Of a DNA stretch of 5,512 nt, positions 1 to 5,512 are shown piece after piece (the first letter of the stretch is position 1; the number at the start of each line of letters is the position of its first letter). The stretch spans positions 1 through 5,512 of the forward strand of contig WALJ01000024.1 in the NCBI GenBank assembly GCA_015522885.1, given 5' to 3'. The notes beneath the pieces are model-generated. The model saw only the letters and a program-made list of their open reading frames with translations. It did no database searches and was not told the DNA's origin. A program made the translations under genes and the position numbers. This stretch comes from Thermoplasmata archaeon (GTDB lineage: Archaea > Thermoplasmatota > Thermoplasmata > WALJ01).

Positions 1-1
1 C

Positions 2-2410
2 CCTCTTCTGGTTTCCGTAAGATCAGGTGCGAGGGTATCCATGCCGGGGATGATGGATACGATTCTGAACCTCGGCCTGAACGATGAGACCGTGGAAGGC
101 CTGATGAAGCAGACAAATAACCCGAGATTCGCATACGACAGTTACAGAAGGTTCGTGCAGATGTACGGAAATGTGGTTCTCGGTATAGAACACGACCGCT
201 TCGAAGAGATAATAGACGAGTTCAAGGAAAAGAAGGGTGTGAAGCTGGACACCGAGCTGGATACGGAGGACTGGAAAGGCATAAAGGATAGGTTCAAGGA
301 ACTGATTAAAAGGGAAACCGGAAAGGATTTTCCGGAGAAACCGGAAGAGCAGTTATGGGGTGCGATATCGGCGGTTTTCGGCTCATGGAAAAATCAGAGA
401 GCAAAGGAATACCGGAGGATTAACCACATACCCGATGACTGGGGGACCGCGGTCAATGTCCAGACAATGGTATTCGGAAACATGGGAGATGATTCCGGGA
501 CAGGTGTGGCGTTCACGAGAAACCCGGCCACCGGAGAAAACATCTTTTACGGGGAATATCTGATAAATGCCCAGGGTGAGGACGTTGTGGCAGGAATAAG
601 GACACCTCTGCCGATAAATAGGGTCCAAAAAACCCGCGAAGATGAGGTCTCTCTCGAAGAGGCCATGCCTGAGATTTACGCCCAGCTCCTTGAGATTAGG
701 GAGAAATTAGAGACACACTTTAGAGACATGCAGGACCTCGAATTCACCATAGAAAAAGGTAAATTGTACATACTTCAGACAAGGACAGGGAAGAGAACCG
801 CAATGGCTGCAGTGAAAATAGCCGTTGACCTCGTTAAAGAGGGTTTGATAGACGAGGAAGAGGCTGTTACGAGGGTATCCCCAGAGCAGATAGACCAGCT
901 CCTTCATCCGATGATTGACCCGAAAGCCGATATAAAACCCATAGCAAAGGGTCTGCCGGCATCACCGGGGGCAGCCACCGGAAAAATCGTCTTTTTTGCA
1001 GAGGATGCGGTCAAGGCCGCTGAAAACAAGGAGAAGGTGATACTTGTCAGGCACGAAACATCGCCGGAGGATGTGGCCGGAATGCACTCTGCGGAGGGCA
1101 TACTGACTGCCAGAGGCGGCATGGCATCGCACGCAGCCGTTGTTGCCAGAGGCATGGGAAAGGCATGTGTTGTCGGTTGTGAGAGCATAACCGTTGATTA
1201 TGACAAAATGGAGATTCGCATGGGAGACACGGTGGCGAAGGAAGGGGAGGTAATAACGATAGACGGAAGTACCGGAAATGTGATGCTCGGCGATGTTCCG
1301 AAGATAGAAGCCTCCATATCCGGTGAGTTCGGCACACTGATGACATGGGTGGACAGTATCCGGAGGCTCGGTGTGAGAGCGAATGCGGATACGCCTCACG
1401 ACGCATTAACAGCCAGAAAATTCGGTGCGGAAGGCATAGGCCTAGCAAGAACAGAGCACATGTTCTTCAAAGAAGACAGGATTCCTGCTGTCCGAGAGAT
1501 GATACTTTCGGATACGGAGGAAGAAAGAAGAAAGGCACTCGAGAAGCTCCTGCCGATGCAGAGGTCGGATTTCGAGGGTCTTTTCAGGGCGATGGACGGC
1601 TATCCTGTCATAGTTCGACTTCTCGACCCGCCGCTTCACGAATTCCTGCCAAAGGAAGAGAGCGCTCAGAAGGAACTTGCCGAAGATATAGGCATATCCT
1701 TCGAGAAGATAAAGGAAAGAATAGAGCAGCTCTCCGAACTCAATCCGATGCTGGGATTCAGAGGTTGCAGACTGGGAATAATGTTTCCGGAAATCACCGA
1801 AATGCAGGTAAGAGCGATATTCGAGGCCGCATGCAATGTCCGTAAAGAAGGGGTCAGGGTTCTGCCGGAAGTCATGGTCCCTCTGGTAGGGAACGTAACC
1901 GAGATAAGGGAACAGAAGGAGATAATCGTAAGGGTTGCCGAGCAGGTTATGAAAGAGAAAGGAACGGAACTCAGGTACATGGTAGGTACCATGATAGAAC
2001 TTCCCAGAGCAGCGCTCACCGCAGACGATATTGCAGAGGAAGCCGAGTTCTTCAGCTACGGAACCAACGACCTTACCCAGACCACTTTTGGATTCTCAAG
2101 GGATGATGTGGCAAAGTTCCTCCCTCTCTATATCAAAAAAGGAATACTTGAGCACGACCCGTTCCAGATTCTGGACCGGAGAGGAGTCGGCCAGCTGATA
2201 AAGATGGGAATGGAAAAGGGAAAGAGGACGAGGCCGGACCTCGAGGTCGGGATATGCGGAGAGCACGGAGGCGAACCCTCCAGTGTTGAGTTCTGCCACA
2301 GGATAGGTATGGACTATGTGTCATGCTCTCCGTACAGGGTTCCGATTGCCAGACTGGCGGCGGCGCAGGCTGTGATAAAGGAGAAGAGAGGGAAAAATAA
2401 GCTTTCCTAA
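2..2410 (+). CDS. ppdK: Pyruvate, phosphate dikinase (5'-partial)
   Basis: PPDK reversibly converts pyruvate, ATP and phosphate to phosphoenolpyruvate, AMP and pyrophosphate in the cytoplasm. The frame is open from base 2 (PLLVSVRSGARVS precedes the Met at 41), so the true start is upstream; 802 residues are visible and, from the usual family length of about 870-900, roughly 70-100 are missing. Numbering from the Met at 41: the rest of the ATP-grasp domain spans about 1-250, with TGVAFTRNPATGE (154-166), YGEYLINAQGEDVVAG (170-185) and LQTRTGKRTA (245-254). The swivel domain spans about 300-415, with GGMASHAAVVARGMGK (359-374) and phosphocarrier His364 (codon 1130-1132). The PEP/pyruvate barrel spans about 430-789, with GIGLARTEHMFF (465-476), VRLLDPPLHEF (525-535), GTMIELPRAAL (649-659), YGTNDLTQTTFGFSRDD (673-689) and catalytic Cys762 in YVSCSPYRVPIARLAAAQ. 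All expected catalytic residues in the visible part are present. Odd: Ala362 stands where most PPDKs have the regulatory Thr (GGMTSH). Identification is essentially certain. Confidence 0.97.
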   Translation, partial: PLLVSVRSGARVSMPGMMDTILNLGLNDETVEGLMKQTNNPRFAYDSYRRFVQMYGNVVLGIEHDRFEEIIDEFKEKKGVKLDTELDTEDWKGIKDRFKELIKRETGKDFPEKPEEQLWGAISAVFGSWKNQRAKEYRRINHIPDDWGTAVNVQTMVFGNMGDDSGTGVAFTRNPATGENIFYGEYLINAQGEDVVAGIRTPLPINRVQKTREDEVSLEEAMPEIYAQLLEIREKLETHFRDMQDLEFTIEKGKLYILQTRTGKRTAMAAVKIAVDLVKEGLIDEEEAVTRVSPEQIDQLLHPMIDPKADIKPIAKGLPASPGAATGKIVFFAEDAVKAAENKEKVILVRHETSPEDVAGMHSAEGILTARGGMASHAAVVARGMGKACVVGCESITVDYDKMEIRMGDTVAKEGEVITIDGSTGNVMLGDVPKIEASISGEFGTLMTWVDSIRRLGVRANADTPHDALTARKFGAEGIGLARTEHMFFKEDRIPAVREMILSDTEEERRKALEKLLPMQRSDFEGLFRAMDGYPVIVRLLDPPLHEFLPKEESAQKELAEDIGISFEKIKERIEQLSELNPMLGFRGCRLGIMFPEITEMQVRAIFEAACNVRKEGVRVLPEVMVPLVGNVTEIREQKEIIVRVAEQVMKEKGTELRYMVGTMIELPRAALTADDIAEEAEFFSYGTNDLTQTTFGFSRDDVAKFLPLYIKKGILEHDPFQILDRRGVGQLIKMGMEKGKRTRPDLEVGICGEHGGEPSSVEFCHRIGMDYVSCSPYRVPIARLAAAQAVIKEKRGKNKLS

Positions 2411-2448
2411 TCGGCGGAGATTCTCGCACCTCGAAGTTGGGCTATGAG

Positions 2449-2496
2449 GAAGATTGGTATGAGTCTGAGTTCTCGGAAGAAGCCGAGACAATCTTC
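2449..2496 (+). repeat. Nested inverted repeats in the PPDK-aminotransferase spacer
   Basis: The outer arms GAAGATTG (2449-2456) and CAATCTTC (2489-2496) are perfect 8-bp reverse complements. Inside them TCTCGG (2471-2476) pairs with CCGAGA (2483-2488) around an AAGAAG loop. The inner hairpin abuts the right outer arm directly, leaving a 14-nt bulge on the left side. In RNA this could form a continuous 14-bp stem with one bulge. No U-tract follows at once, but a T-rich stretch (TTTTATTT) lies at 2529-2536. It may be a processing or attenuation element between the two genes, or chance. Pairing is seen in the sequence; function is inferred. Confidence 0.4.
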
Positions 2497-2521
2497 GTAT
2501 TCTGCTGCATGAAAGCAAGAG

Positions 2522-2536
2522 AGAAGTCTTTTATTT
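2522..2536 (+). promoter_or_regulatory. Weak candidate archaeal promoter for the aminotransferase
   Basis: A purine-rich AGAAG followed by TTTTATTT (2529-2536) lies with its centre about 30 nt upstream of the ATG at 2563. This resembles a BRE/TATA pair but is a poor match to TTTATATA. It also conflicts with the ribosome binding site at 2551-2559: a start site 25-27 nt downstream of the TATA would fall inside or after that site and remove it from the mRNA. It could instead be a T-rich termination signal after PPDK. Confidence 0.22.
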
Positions 2537-2550
2537 CAGTACGGATTCCG

Positions 2551-2559
2551 GGCGGTGAT
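2551..2559 (+). promoter_or_regulatory. Ribosome binding site deciding the aminotransferase start
   Basis: GGCGGTGAT followed by TCC and then ATG matches 8 of the 9 bases of GGAGGTGAT, the complement of the usual 16S rRNA 3' end, in normal register with the ATG at 2563. It supports 2563 over the in-frame upstream candidates TTG 2437 and ATG 2509, neither of which has a comparable site. It also implies that at least some aminotransferase mRNA carries a leader, for example by read-through from PPDK. Confidence 0.65.
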
Positions 2560-2562
2560 TCC

Positions 2563-3834
2563 ATGAAACCCTCGCTTTCGAGAATAGTCAGGCAACAGAT
2601 TAAGAGCCCGTCGCCCATACGACAGATAATGAAAATGGCAGACAGAAAGAACATCATAAACATGGGCTTAGACCCGGATGATGTGATATCCTTCGGAGGC
2701 GGCTGGGTCAATCACGAGGCTCCCGAAAGGCTCAGGGAGATATACCGGCAGATTGCGGATGACAGGGAACTTTTCCACAGGAGCGGGGGATACAGCGCAA
2801 CAGCCGGTGACATGGAGACGCGGCAGGCACTGGCAGATATGGAAAGACAGATATTCGGAATGGACATCGCAGCGGAGAATATAGTGATAGGAGAAGGAAG
2901 CACACAGCTCACGCACGATGTGTTCAGGACCATAGCTGACCCGGGAGATGGGATAGTACTTCTGAATCCGACTTATGCGAACTATGGAGGCCAGTTAATC
3001 TATGCGGTGGGAGAAGATGTCGGCGACCGAATAGTGGCAAAGGTGTACAGACTAAGGGCCATGGACACGGATTCGTGGGAGTTCATGCCGGATGTGGATG
3101 ATGCCGTTGAAAGACTGAAAAAGCTCTACACCGTCAAAAAGCCGAAGATAATAATGTTTCCCGCACCTGACAACCCCACAAGCCAGATACCGCCGGAGGA
3201 ATTCGCAAAGGCAGCCCTTGACCTCAGCGCTGACTACGGGGGCTATCTGATACTCGATTTCGCATACAAAACGCAGGTCTTCGGAAAGCTTCCGAAGTAT
3301 TTTTCGTGGTCTCCGAAAGAGCATGAGAACCTAGTAACGATACTCTCGAATTCAAAGTGGGGGCGTGGCCTCGGAAGAAGGCTCGGCTGGCTGGAAGCGT
3401 CCGAGGATGTCATATCCGGTATGGAGAGGACCCAGCAGGTTTCAATCCTATGCCCGGATACCCTGCACCAGATGGCGATAACGAGATACATCGGCGAAGC
3501 CCTGAGCGATGGCTCGCTGAAAAGATATGTCGAAGAAGTGAAGGAGGAATACAGAAAGGCGGCTGAGATAACGATTAAAGCCATAGACAAACACCTCGGA
3601 ATGAGGAGGCTGACGCCTCAAGGCGGACTTTACACGGTCATGGATGTCGGTACCGACGGAGACGATTTCGTGCCGAAAATCCTGAAAAATACAGGTGTCC
3701 TATTCATACCCGGCGGCGGTTTCGGAGACAGCCTGAAGAATGCTGTGAGAATCTCATACGGTCCTCTGGTGAATCAGACCGAGAAGATAGTGGAGGGAAT
3801 GGAAAGGGTGGAAAAATACCTTAAATCCGATTAA
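2563..3834 (+). CDS. PLP-dependent class I/II aminotransferase (fold type I), substrate unknown
   Basis: A complete 423-residue protein, the usual length for class I/II aminotransferases, which move an amino group between an amino acid and a 2-oxo acid using pyridoxal phosphate in the cytoplasm. Visible motifs in order: SPIRQIM (17-23) and VISFGGG (41-47) near the N-terminus; GEGSTQLTHDV (110-120), the cofactor phosphate-binding turn; NPTYANYGG (135-143); APDNPTSQIP (201-210) with Asn204; LILDFAYKTQVFG (229-241) with Asp232, which pairs with the PLP ring nitrogen, and Tyr235; LSNSKWGRGLGRRLGW (261-276) with Schiff-base Lys265 (codon 3355-3357); and NAVRISYGP (393-401) with Arg396, which holds the substrate carboxylate. 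The start at ATG 2563 is chosen for its ribosome binding site and because homology-like sequence begins there. The frame stays open 42 codons further up to a TTG at 2437, but that stretch (Glu-rich, two Cys) looks unlike the family. It may be read through from PPDK 152 bp upstream. Its stop shares TTAA with the convergent gene. The family is sure; aspartate, alanine, aromatic or aminoadipate specificity cannot be told. Confidence 0.93.
   Translation: MKPSLSRIVRQQIKSPSPIRQIMKMADRKNIINMGLDPDDVISFGGGWVNHEAPERLREIYRQIADDRELFHRSGGYSATAGDMETRQALADMERQIFGMDIAAENIVIGEGSTQLTHDVFRTIADPGDGIVLLNPTYANYGGQLIYAVGEDVGDRIVAKVYRLRAMDTDSWEFMPDVDDAVERLKKLYTVKKPKIIMFPAPDNPTSQIPPEEFAKAALDLSADYGGYLILDFAYKTQVFGKLPKYFSWSPKEHENLVTILSNSKWGRGLGRRLGWLEASEDVISGMERTQQVSILCPDTLHQMAITRYIGEALSDGSLKRYVEEVKEEYRKAAEITIKAIDKHLGMRRLTPQGGLYTVMDVGTDGDDFVPKILKNTGVLFIPGGGFGDSLKNAVRISYGPLVNQTEKIVEGMERVEKYLKSD
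3831..3834. other. Shared palindromic stop, TTAA, of two convergent genes
   Basis: The plus-strand aminotransferase ends with TAA at 3832-3834 and the minus-strand surface protein ends with TAA read from 3833 to 3831. Both stops lie in one TTAA palindrome, so the coding regions overlap by 4 bp. There is no intergenic terminator space, so each transcript must end inside the other gene or further on. Confidence 0.9.
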
Positions 3835-5336
3835 AACCCATTCCTGCGCTCTCCCTTCCTTTTCCTGCGGGATATCACCACGGTTATGAGGAGCGCTCCC
3901 AACACGCCATAAACGATGCTCGGGAACTCGGGCACAGAGGTTGTTGCTGTGAAAATCTCAGTCTTGGAAGCATTCATGTTTGTGTCTCTTGGGTTATCAG
4001 AAAAATTTAATCCAGTGTAGTTTACTGTTATGTTGTAAGGAGTGTAGTAAATCTTCGTTGTGTTGTTCTGCCAGTATTCGGTTAAAACAATCCATTTCAC
4101 ATATCCGTTTGAATCTGTTGAGAAATTCTTATCATATGTTCCGTTCTCGTTATCCCTGACTCTTACATCAGCTCCAGATATCGGCTGATGATTTGAATCT
4201 TCGACATAGACATGGAGGTACCAGCGAACCGTTAAATTGCTATACTCATTGGATATATAAACATTGCTTTTATTAAACATGGTGTTCGTAACAACAAAAT
4301 ATGAATCCGCTATCGAAAAATCAGTATTTGCATTGACTACAGTCATATTATATATATATATGTATCGTGTAGATGAACTCGCAATCCCATAATTCGCTCC
4401 GTCTATTGTAACATTTATCAAGGTCGGTGTGGAGTTGTCGGCAGAGTAAACAGCATCTTCTCCAGTGCTTAGAATCTGTGTGTTTTTTATTATTGGGTTC
4501 GATGCATATGTGATATGAATCCCATCGCCATACCCAGCTCCCAAATCCTGCCCGGTGTGGGCAAGCGTATTGTTTATTATCGTCGGATTGCTTGGTTTAG
4601 TTCCTGTGCTTCCCCCTCCTGTTACCCATATGCCGTATTTGTAGTTCCATGTTATCCAGTTGTTCTCTATGGTTCCATTCGACCAGTAACCCGCATATAT
4701 TCCCGTGTCATTGTTCCATGTTATCGTGTTGTTGGATACGGTGGCATCCGAACCGTAGAGGACCACGCCCATGTAATTGTTGGAAATCAGGTTGTGGTCT
4801 ATAGTGGCGTTGTCTGTAGCTATGTACAATCCATATGTCAATGCCACAGGGTCATATGCCTGCAAGGCCCAGCCACCACATCTGTGCAGCTCGCTGTTGT
4901 TCATACTGAAATTGCTCCCATCTCTGACCCAGAAAAGAAGCCCGTAATTGGCATCTGCTGCCGTTATGTTGCTCCCATCATAGGCTGTAGTATTGTCATT
5001 ATCCCAGTCTGAGATTATCATCGTCGCCCCTCTCTTTACCTCGATCCTGTAATCTCTTGTACTGCTCGAATTCACTATCAATGTTACATTCCTGAAAGTC
5101 AGAGTGGCACCGGATTCTACAGTCAGATTGCCATTGAGTATTATGGTTTCATTGCTTCGAACGGTATCAGTTGTTACATTCCAGTCTCCATTGATGTAAA
5201 CCGCTGGCTGTGGCTGGGTTATCGGGCTTTTGCTCAAATCCTGCATGCCCTCGGATGCATGATACATGGGCACGGCTGAGAAAAACATAAGCATGAGCAC
5301 GGCGGTGCTTAGGTAGAGCATGGGAGTTCCCTTCAT
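3831..5336 (-). CDS. Secreted right-handed beta-helix surface protein with PEF-CTERM archaeosortase signal
   Basis: A 501-residue exported protein. Residues 1-28 form a signal peptide (hydrophobic core about 7-21, cleavage near 21-28). Residues about 60-366 are a right-handed parallel beta-helix of the NosD/PbH1 kind: from 175 on, rungs of about 21-30 residues can be laid out starting near 175, 197, 220, 250, 280, 303, 324 and 346, rich in Asn, Thr, Ile, Gly and Tyr. Residues about 371-445 look like an Ig-like or carboxypeptidase-regulatory-like beta-sandwich (PISGADVRVRD, then FSTDSNGYVKWIV). The C-terminus has VPEFPS (468-473), a hydrophobic segment (474-488) and RRKRK (490-494), a PEF-CTERM signal processed by an archaeosortase and anchoring the protein at the cell surface. 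I count 27 N-X-S/T sequons and only one Cys (153). The start at 5336 gives an intact signal peptide and sits about 29 nt below a TATA element, with no Shine-Dalgarno. No catalytic site is evident; a ligand-binding, adhesive, glycan-acting or S-layer-associated role is possible. Export and fold are confident; function is unknown. Confidence 0.9.
   Translation of the reverse strand: MKGTPMLYLSTAVLMLMFFSAVPMYHASEGMQDLSKSPITQPQPAVYINGDWNVTTDTVRSNETIILNGNLTVESGATLTFRNVTLIVNSSSTRDYRIEVKRGATMIISDWDNDNTTAYDGSNITAADANYGLLFWVRDGSNFSMNNSELHRCGGWALQAYDPVALTYGLYIATDNATIDHNLISNNYMGVVLYGSDATVSNNTITWNNDTGIYAGYWSNGTIENNWITWNYKYGIWVTGGGSTGTKPSNPTIINNTLAHTGQDLGAGYGDGIHITYASNPIIKNTQILSTGEDAVYSADNSTPTLINVTIDGANYGIASSSTRYIYIYNMTVVNANTDFSIADSYFVVTNTMFNKSNVYISNEYSNLTVRWYLHVYVEDSNHQPISGADVRVRDNENGTYDKNFSTDSNGYVKWIVLTEYWQNNTTKIYYTPYNITVNYTGLNFSDNPRDTNMNASKTEIFTATTSVPEFPSIVYGVLGALLITVVISRRKRKGERRNGF
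4349..4361. repeat. TA dinucleotide run inside the surface-protein gene
   Basis: Six TA units plus a T, preceded by ATAT, lie inside the beta-helix coding region and encode part of Tyr-Ile-Tyr-Ile-Tyr (residues about 325-329). Slippage by one unit would shift the frame and remove the sorting signal. Six units is short for a phase-variable tract, so this is recorded only as a simple repeat. Confidence 0.7.
4644..4725 (-). repeat. DNA-level direct repeat marking a duplicated beta-helix rung
   Basis: The 13-mer GTTCCATGTTATC occurs at 4644-4656 and again at 4713-4725 on the plus strand, exactly 69 bp apart, and in both copies GTTGTT follows a few bases later. On the coding strand both encode Ile-Thr-Trp-Asn (residues 205-208 and 228-231), separated by 23 residues, or one helix rung. 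It looks like an in-frame tandem duplication of one rung, or local conversion between rungs, not chance protein similarity. Confidence 0.6.
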
Positions 5337-5386
5337 ATTGAGCTTAAATGGTCTTCATTGCGTATAAGGGTTTCGCTATTTTTCAT
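5333..5386 (-). CDS. Doubtful 17-codon ORF bridging two genes
   Basis: The reading is MKNSETLIRNEDHLSSI followed by TGA. Its ATG (5386-5384) overlaps the TGA of the upstream fragment in an ATGA, and its TGA (5335-5333) overlaps the ATG of the surface protein in a second ATGA. Such 4-bp overlaps are typical of translational coupling. Against it: AGGAG touches the ATG with no spacer, the peptide is not recognisable, and the probable promoter of the surface gene lies inside it. It may be a coupling leader peptide or accidental. Confidence 0.15.
   Translation of the reverse strand: MKNSETLIRNEDHLSSI
5363..5376 (-). promoter_or_regulatory. BRE/TATA promoter of the surface-protein gene, likely leaderless
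   Basis: Read on the minus strand, GCGAAA (5376-5371), a good BRE-like element, is followed by CCC and TTATA (5367-5363). The TATA centre lies about 29 nt before the A of the ATG at 5336. Archaeal transcription starts about 25-27 nt below the TATA centre, so the transcript would begin 0-3 nt before the ATG. No Shine-Dalgarno lies just upstream of that ATG, which fits leaderless translation. Elements and spacing are seen; promoter activity is inferred. Confidence 0.6.
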
Positions 5387-5511
5387 CTCCTCATGAGCAT
5401 CTCATAGTATTTTGGCAGGGATTTATCATCCATTTTCAGGCATTCCTTCCCTTCAATCCCTTTTTCGATACATCTTTTTGCCAGACAGACAGAACCGGGC
5501 ATGCGGTAGGC
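5383..5511 (-). CDS. C-terminal fragment of an unrecognised protein (5'-partial)
   Basis: The minus-strand frame is open from the window edge for 42 codons and ends at TGA (5385-5383). It is rich in Lys, Glu and Met, begins AYRMPGSVCLAKRCIEKG and ends LPKYYEMLMRR. It contains three Cys, at visible positions 9, 14 and 24. The composition and charge pattern look like a real soluble C-terminus; of the other two minus-strand frames, the one checked closes at a TGA after 19 codons. The Cys spacing is faintly like small cysteine-rich archaeal proteins of the DUF3795 type, but the fragment is too short to assign. It lies upstream of, and on the same strand as, the surface gene, 46 bp from its start. 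Confidence 0.5.
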   Translation of the reverse strand, partial: AYRMPGSVCLAKRCIEKGIEGKECLKMDDKSLPKYYEMLMRR

Positions 5512-5512
5512 C

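Noticed and set aside
30..880. Exact 11-mer CGAGGGTATCC at 30-40 and 870-880
   Set aside because: Both copies encode Arg-Val-Ser in PPDK with the organism's preferred codons, and flanking bases differ; taken as chance.
962..1448. Minus-strand ORFs of 133-145 codons opposite the PPDK swivel domain
   Set aside because: Antisense shadows; rich in His, Arg, Cys and Ser as expected from reversed codons, with no domain signal.
1345..1845. 166-codon plus-strand ORF inside PPDK
   Set aside because: Out-of-frame shadow of an intact, motif-complete PPDK; Arg/Ser/Gly-rich with no recognisable domain.
2437..2439. TTG as the start of the aminotransferase
   Set aside because: No ribosome binding site, and the 42 extra residues do not look like the family; ATG 2563 has a strong site in the right register.
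4349..4361. TA run as a phase-variation switch
   Set aside because: Only six units and one frame observed; no second allele to support slippage.
4515..5012. 165-codon plus-strand ORF opposite the beta-helix gene
   Set aside because: Its repeating Pro-Cys-Tyr and Val-Val-Tyr-Gly pattern is just the antisense image of the beta-helix rungs; no promoter or ribosome binding site is seen.
5387..5391. AGGAG as the ribosome binding site of the 17-codon ORF
   Set aside because: It touches the ATG with no spacer, so it cannot pair with 16S rRNA and place this ATG in the P site; it also codes for the last residues of the upstream fragment.

Overview
The window looks like a piece of a euryarchaeal chromosome, most likely from the Thermoplasmatota or a nearby lineage. 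The strongest clue is the end of the long minus-strand protein: a PEF-CTERM-type tail (VPEFPS, one hydrophobic segment, then RRKRK), which is an archaeosortase sorting signal. Three weaker clues agree: an archaeal-style BRE/TATA element about 29 nt upstream of that gene's ATG with no Shine-Dalgarno, as in leaderless transcripts; frequent AGG/AGA arginine and ATA isoleucine codons; and very many N-glycosylation sequons in the surface protein. The species cannot be fixed from this sequence.

Layout. Positions 1-2410 (+) hold pyruvate, phosphate dikinase, whose N-terminus lies outside the window. A 152-bp spacer (2411-2562) contains two nested inverted repeats and a good ribosome binding site. 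Positions 2563-3834 (+) hold a complete fold-type I PLP-dependent aminotransferase. It meets the next gene tail to tail, and the two stop codons share the palindrome TTAA at 3831-3834. Positions 3831-5336 (-) encode a secreted, sortase-anchored right-handed beta-helix surface protein. Upstream of it on the same strand, 5383-5511 is the C-terminal end of an unrecognised protein that runs off the window. The gap between these two holds a probable promoter and a doubtful 17-codon ORF.

How the genes may work together. PPDK interconverts pyruvate and phosphoenolpyruvate at the junction of glycolysis and gluconeogenesis. The aminotransferase may draw on the same 2-oxo-acid pool, but its substrate cannot be read from the sequence and co-transcription is unproven. 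The surface protein has no evident link to the metabolic pair: it is on the other strand, has its own probable promoter and is more AT-rich.

I see no convincing new multi-gene system. The most interesting item is the glycosylation-rich, archaeosortase-anchored beta-helix protein with a DNA-level trace of rung duplication. Next come the alanine at the usual regulatory threonine position of PPDK and the two ATGA overlaps upstream of the surface gene. I saw no tRNA, rRNA, CRISPR array, insertion sequence or origin.
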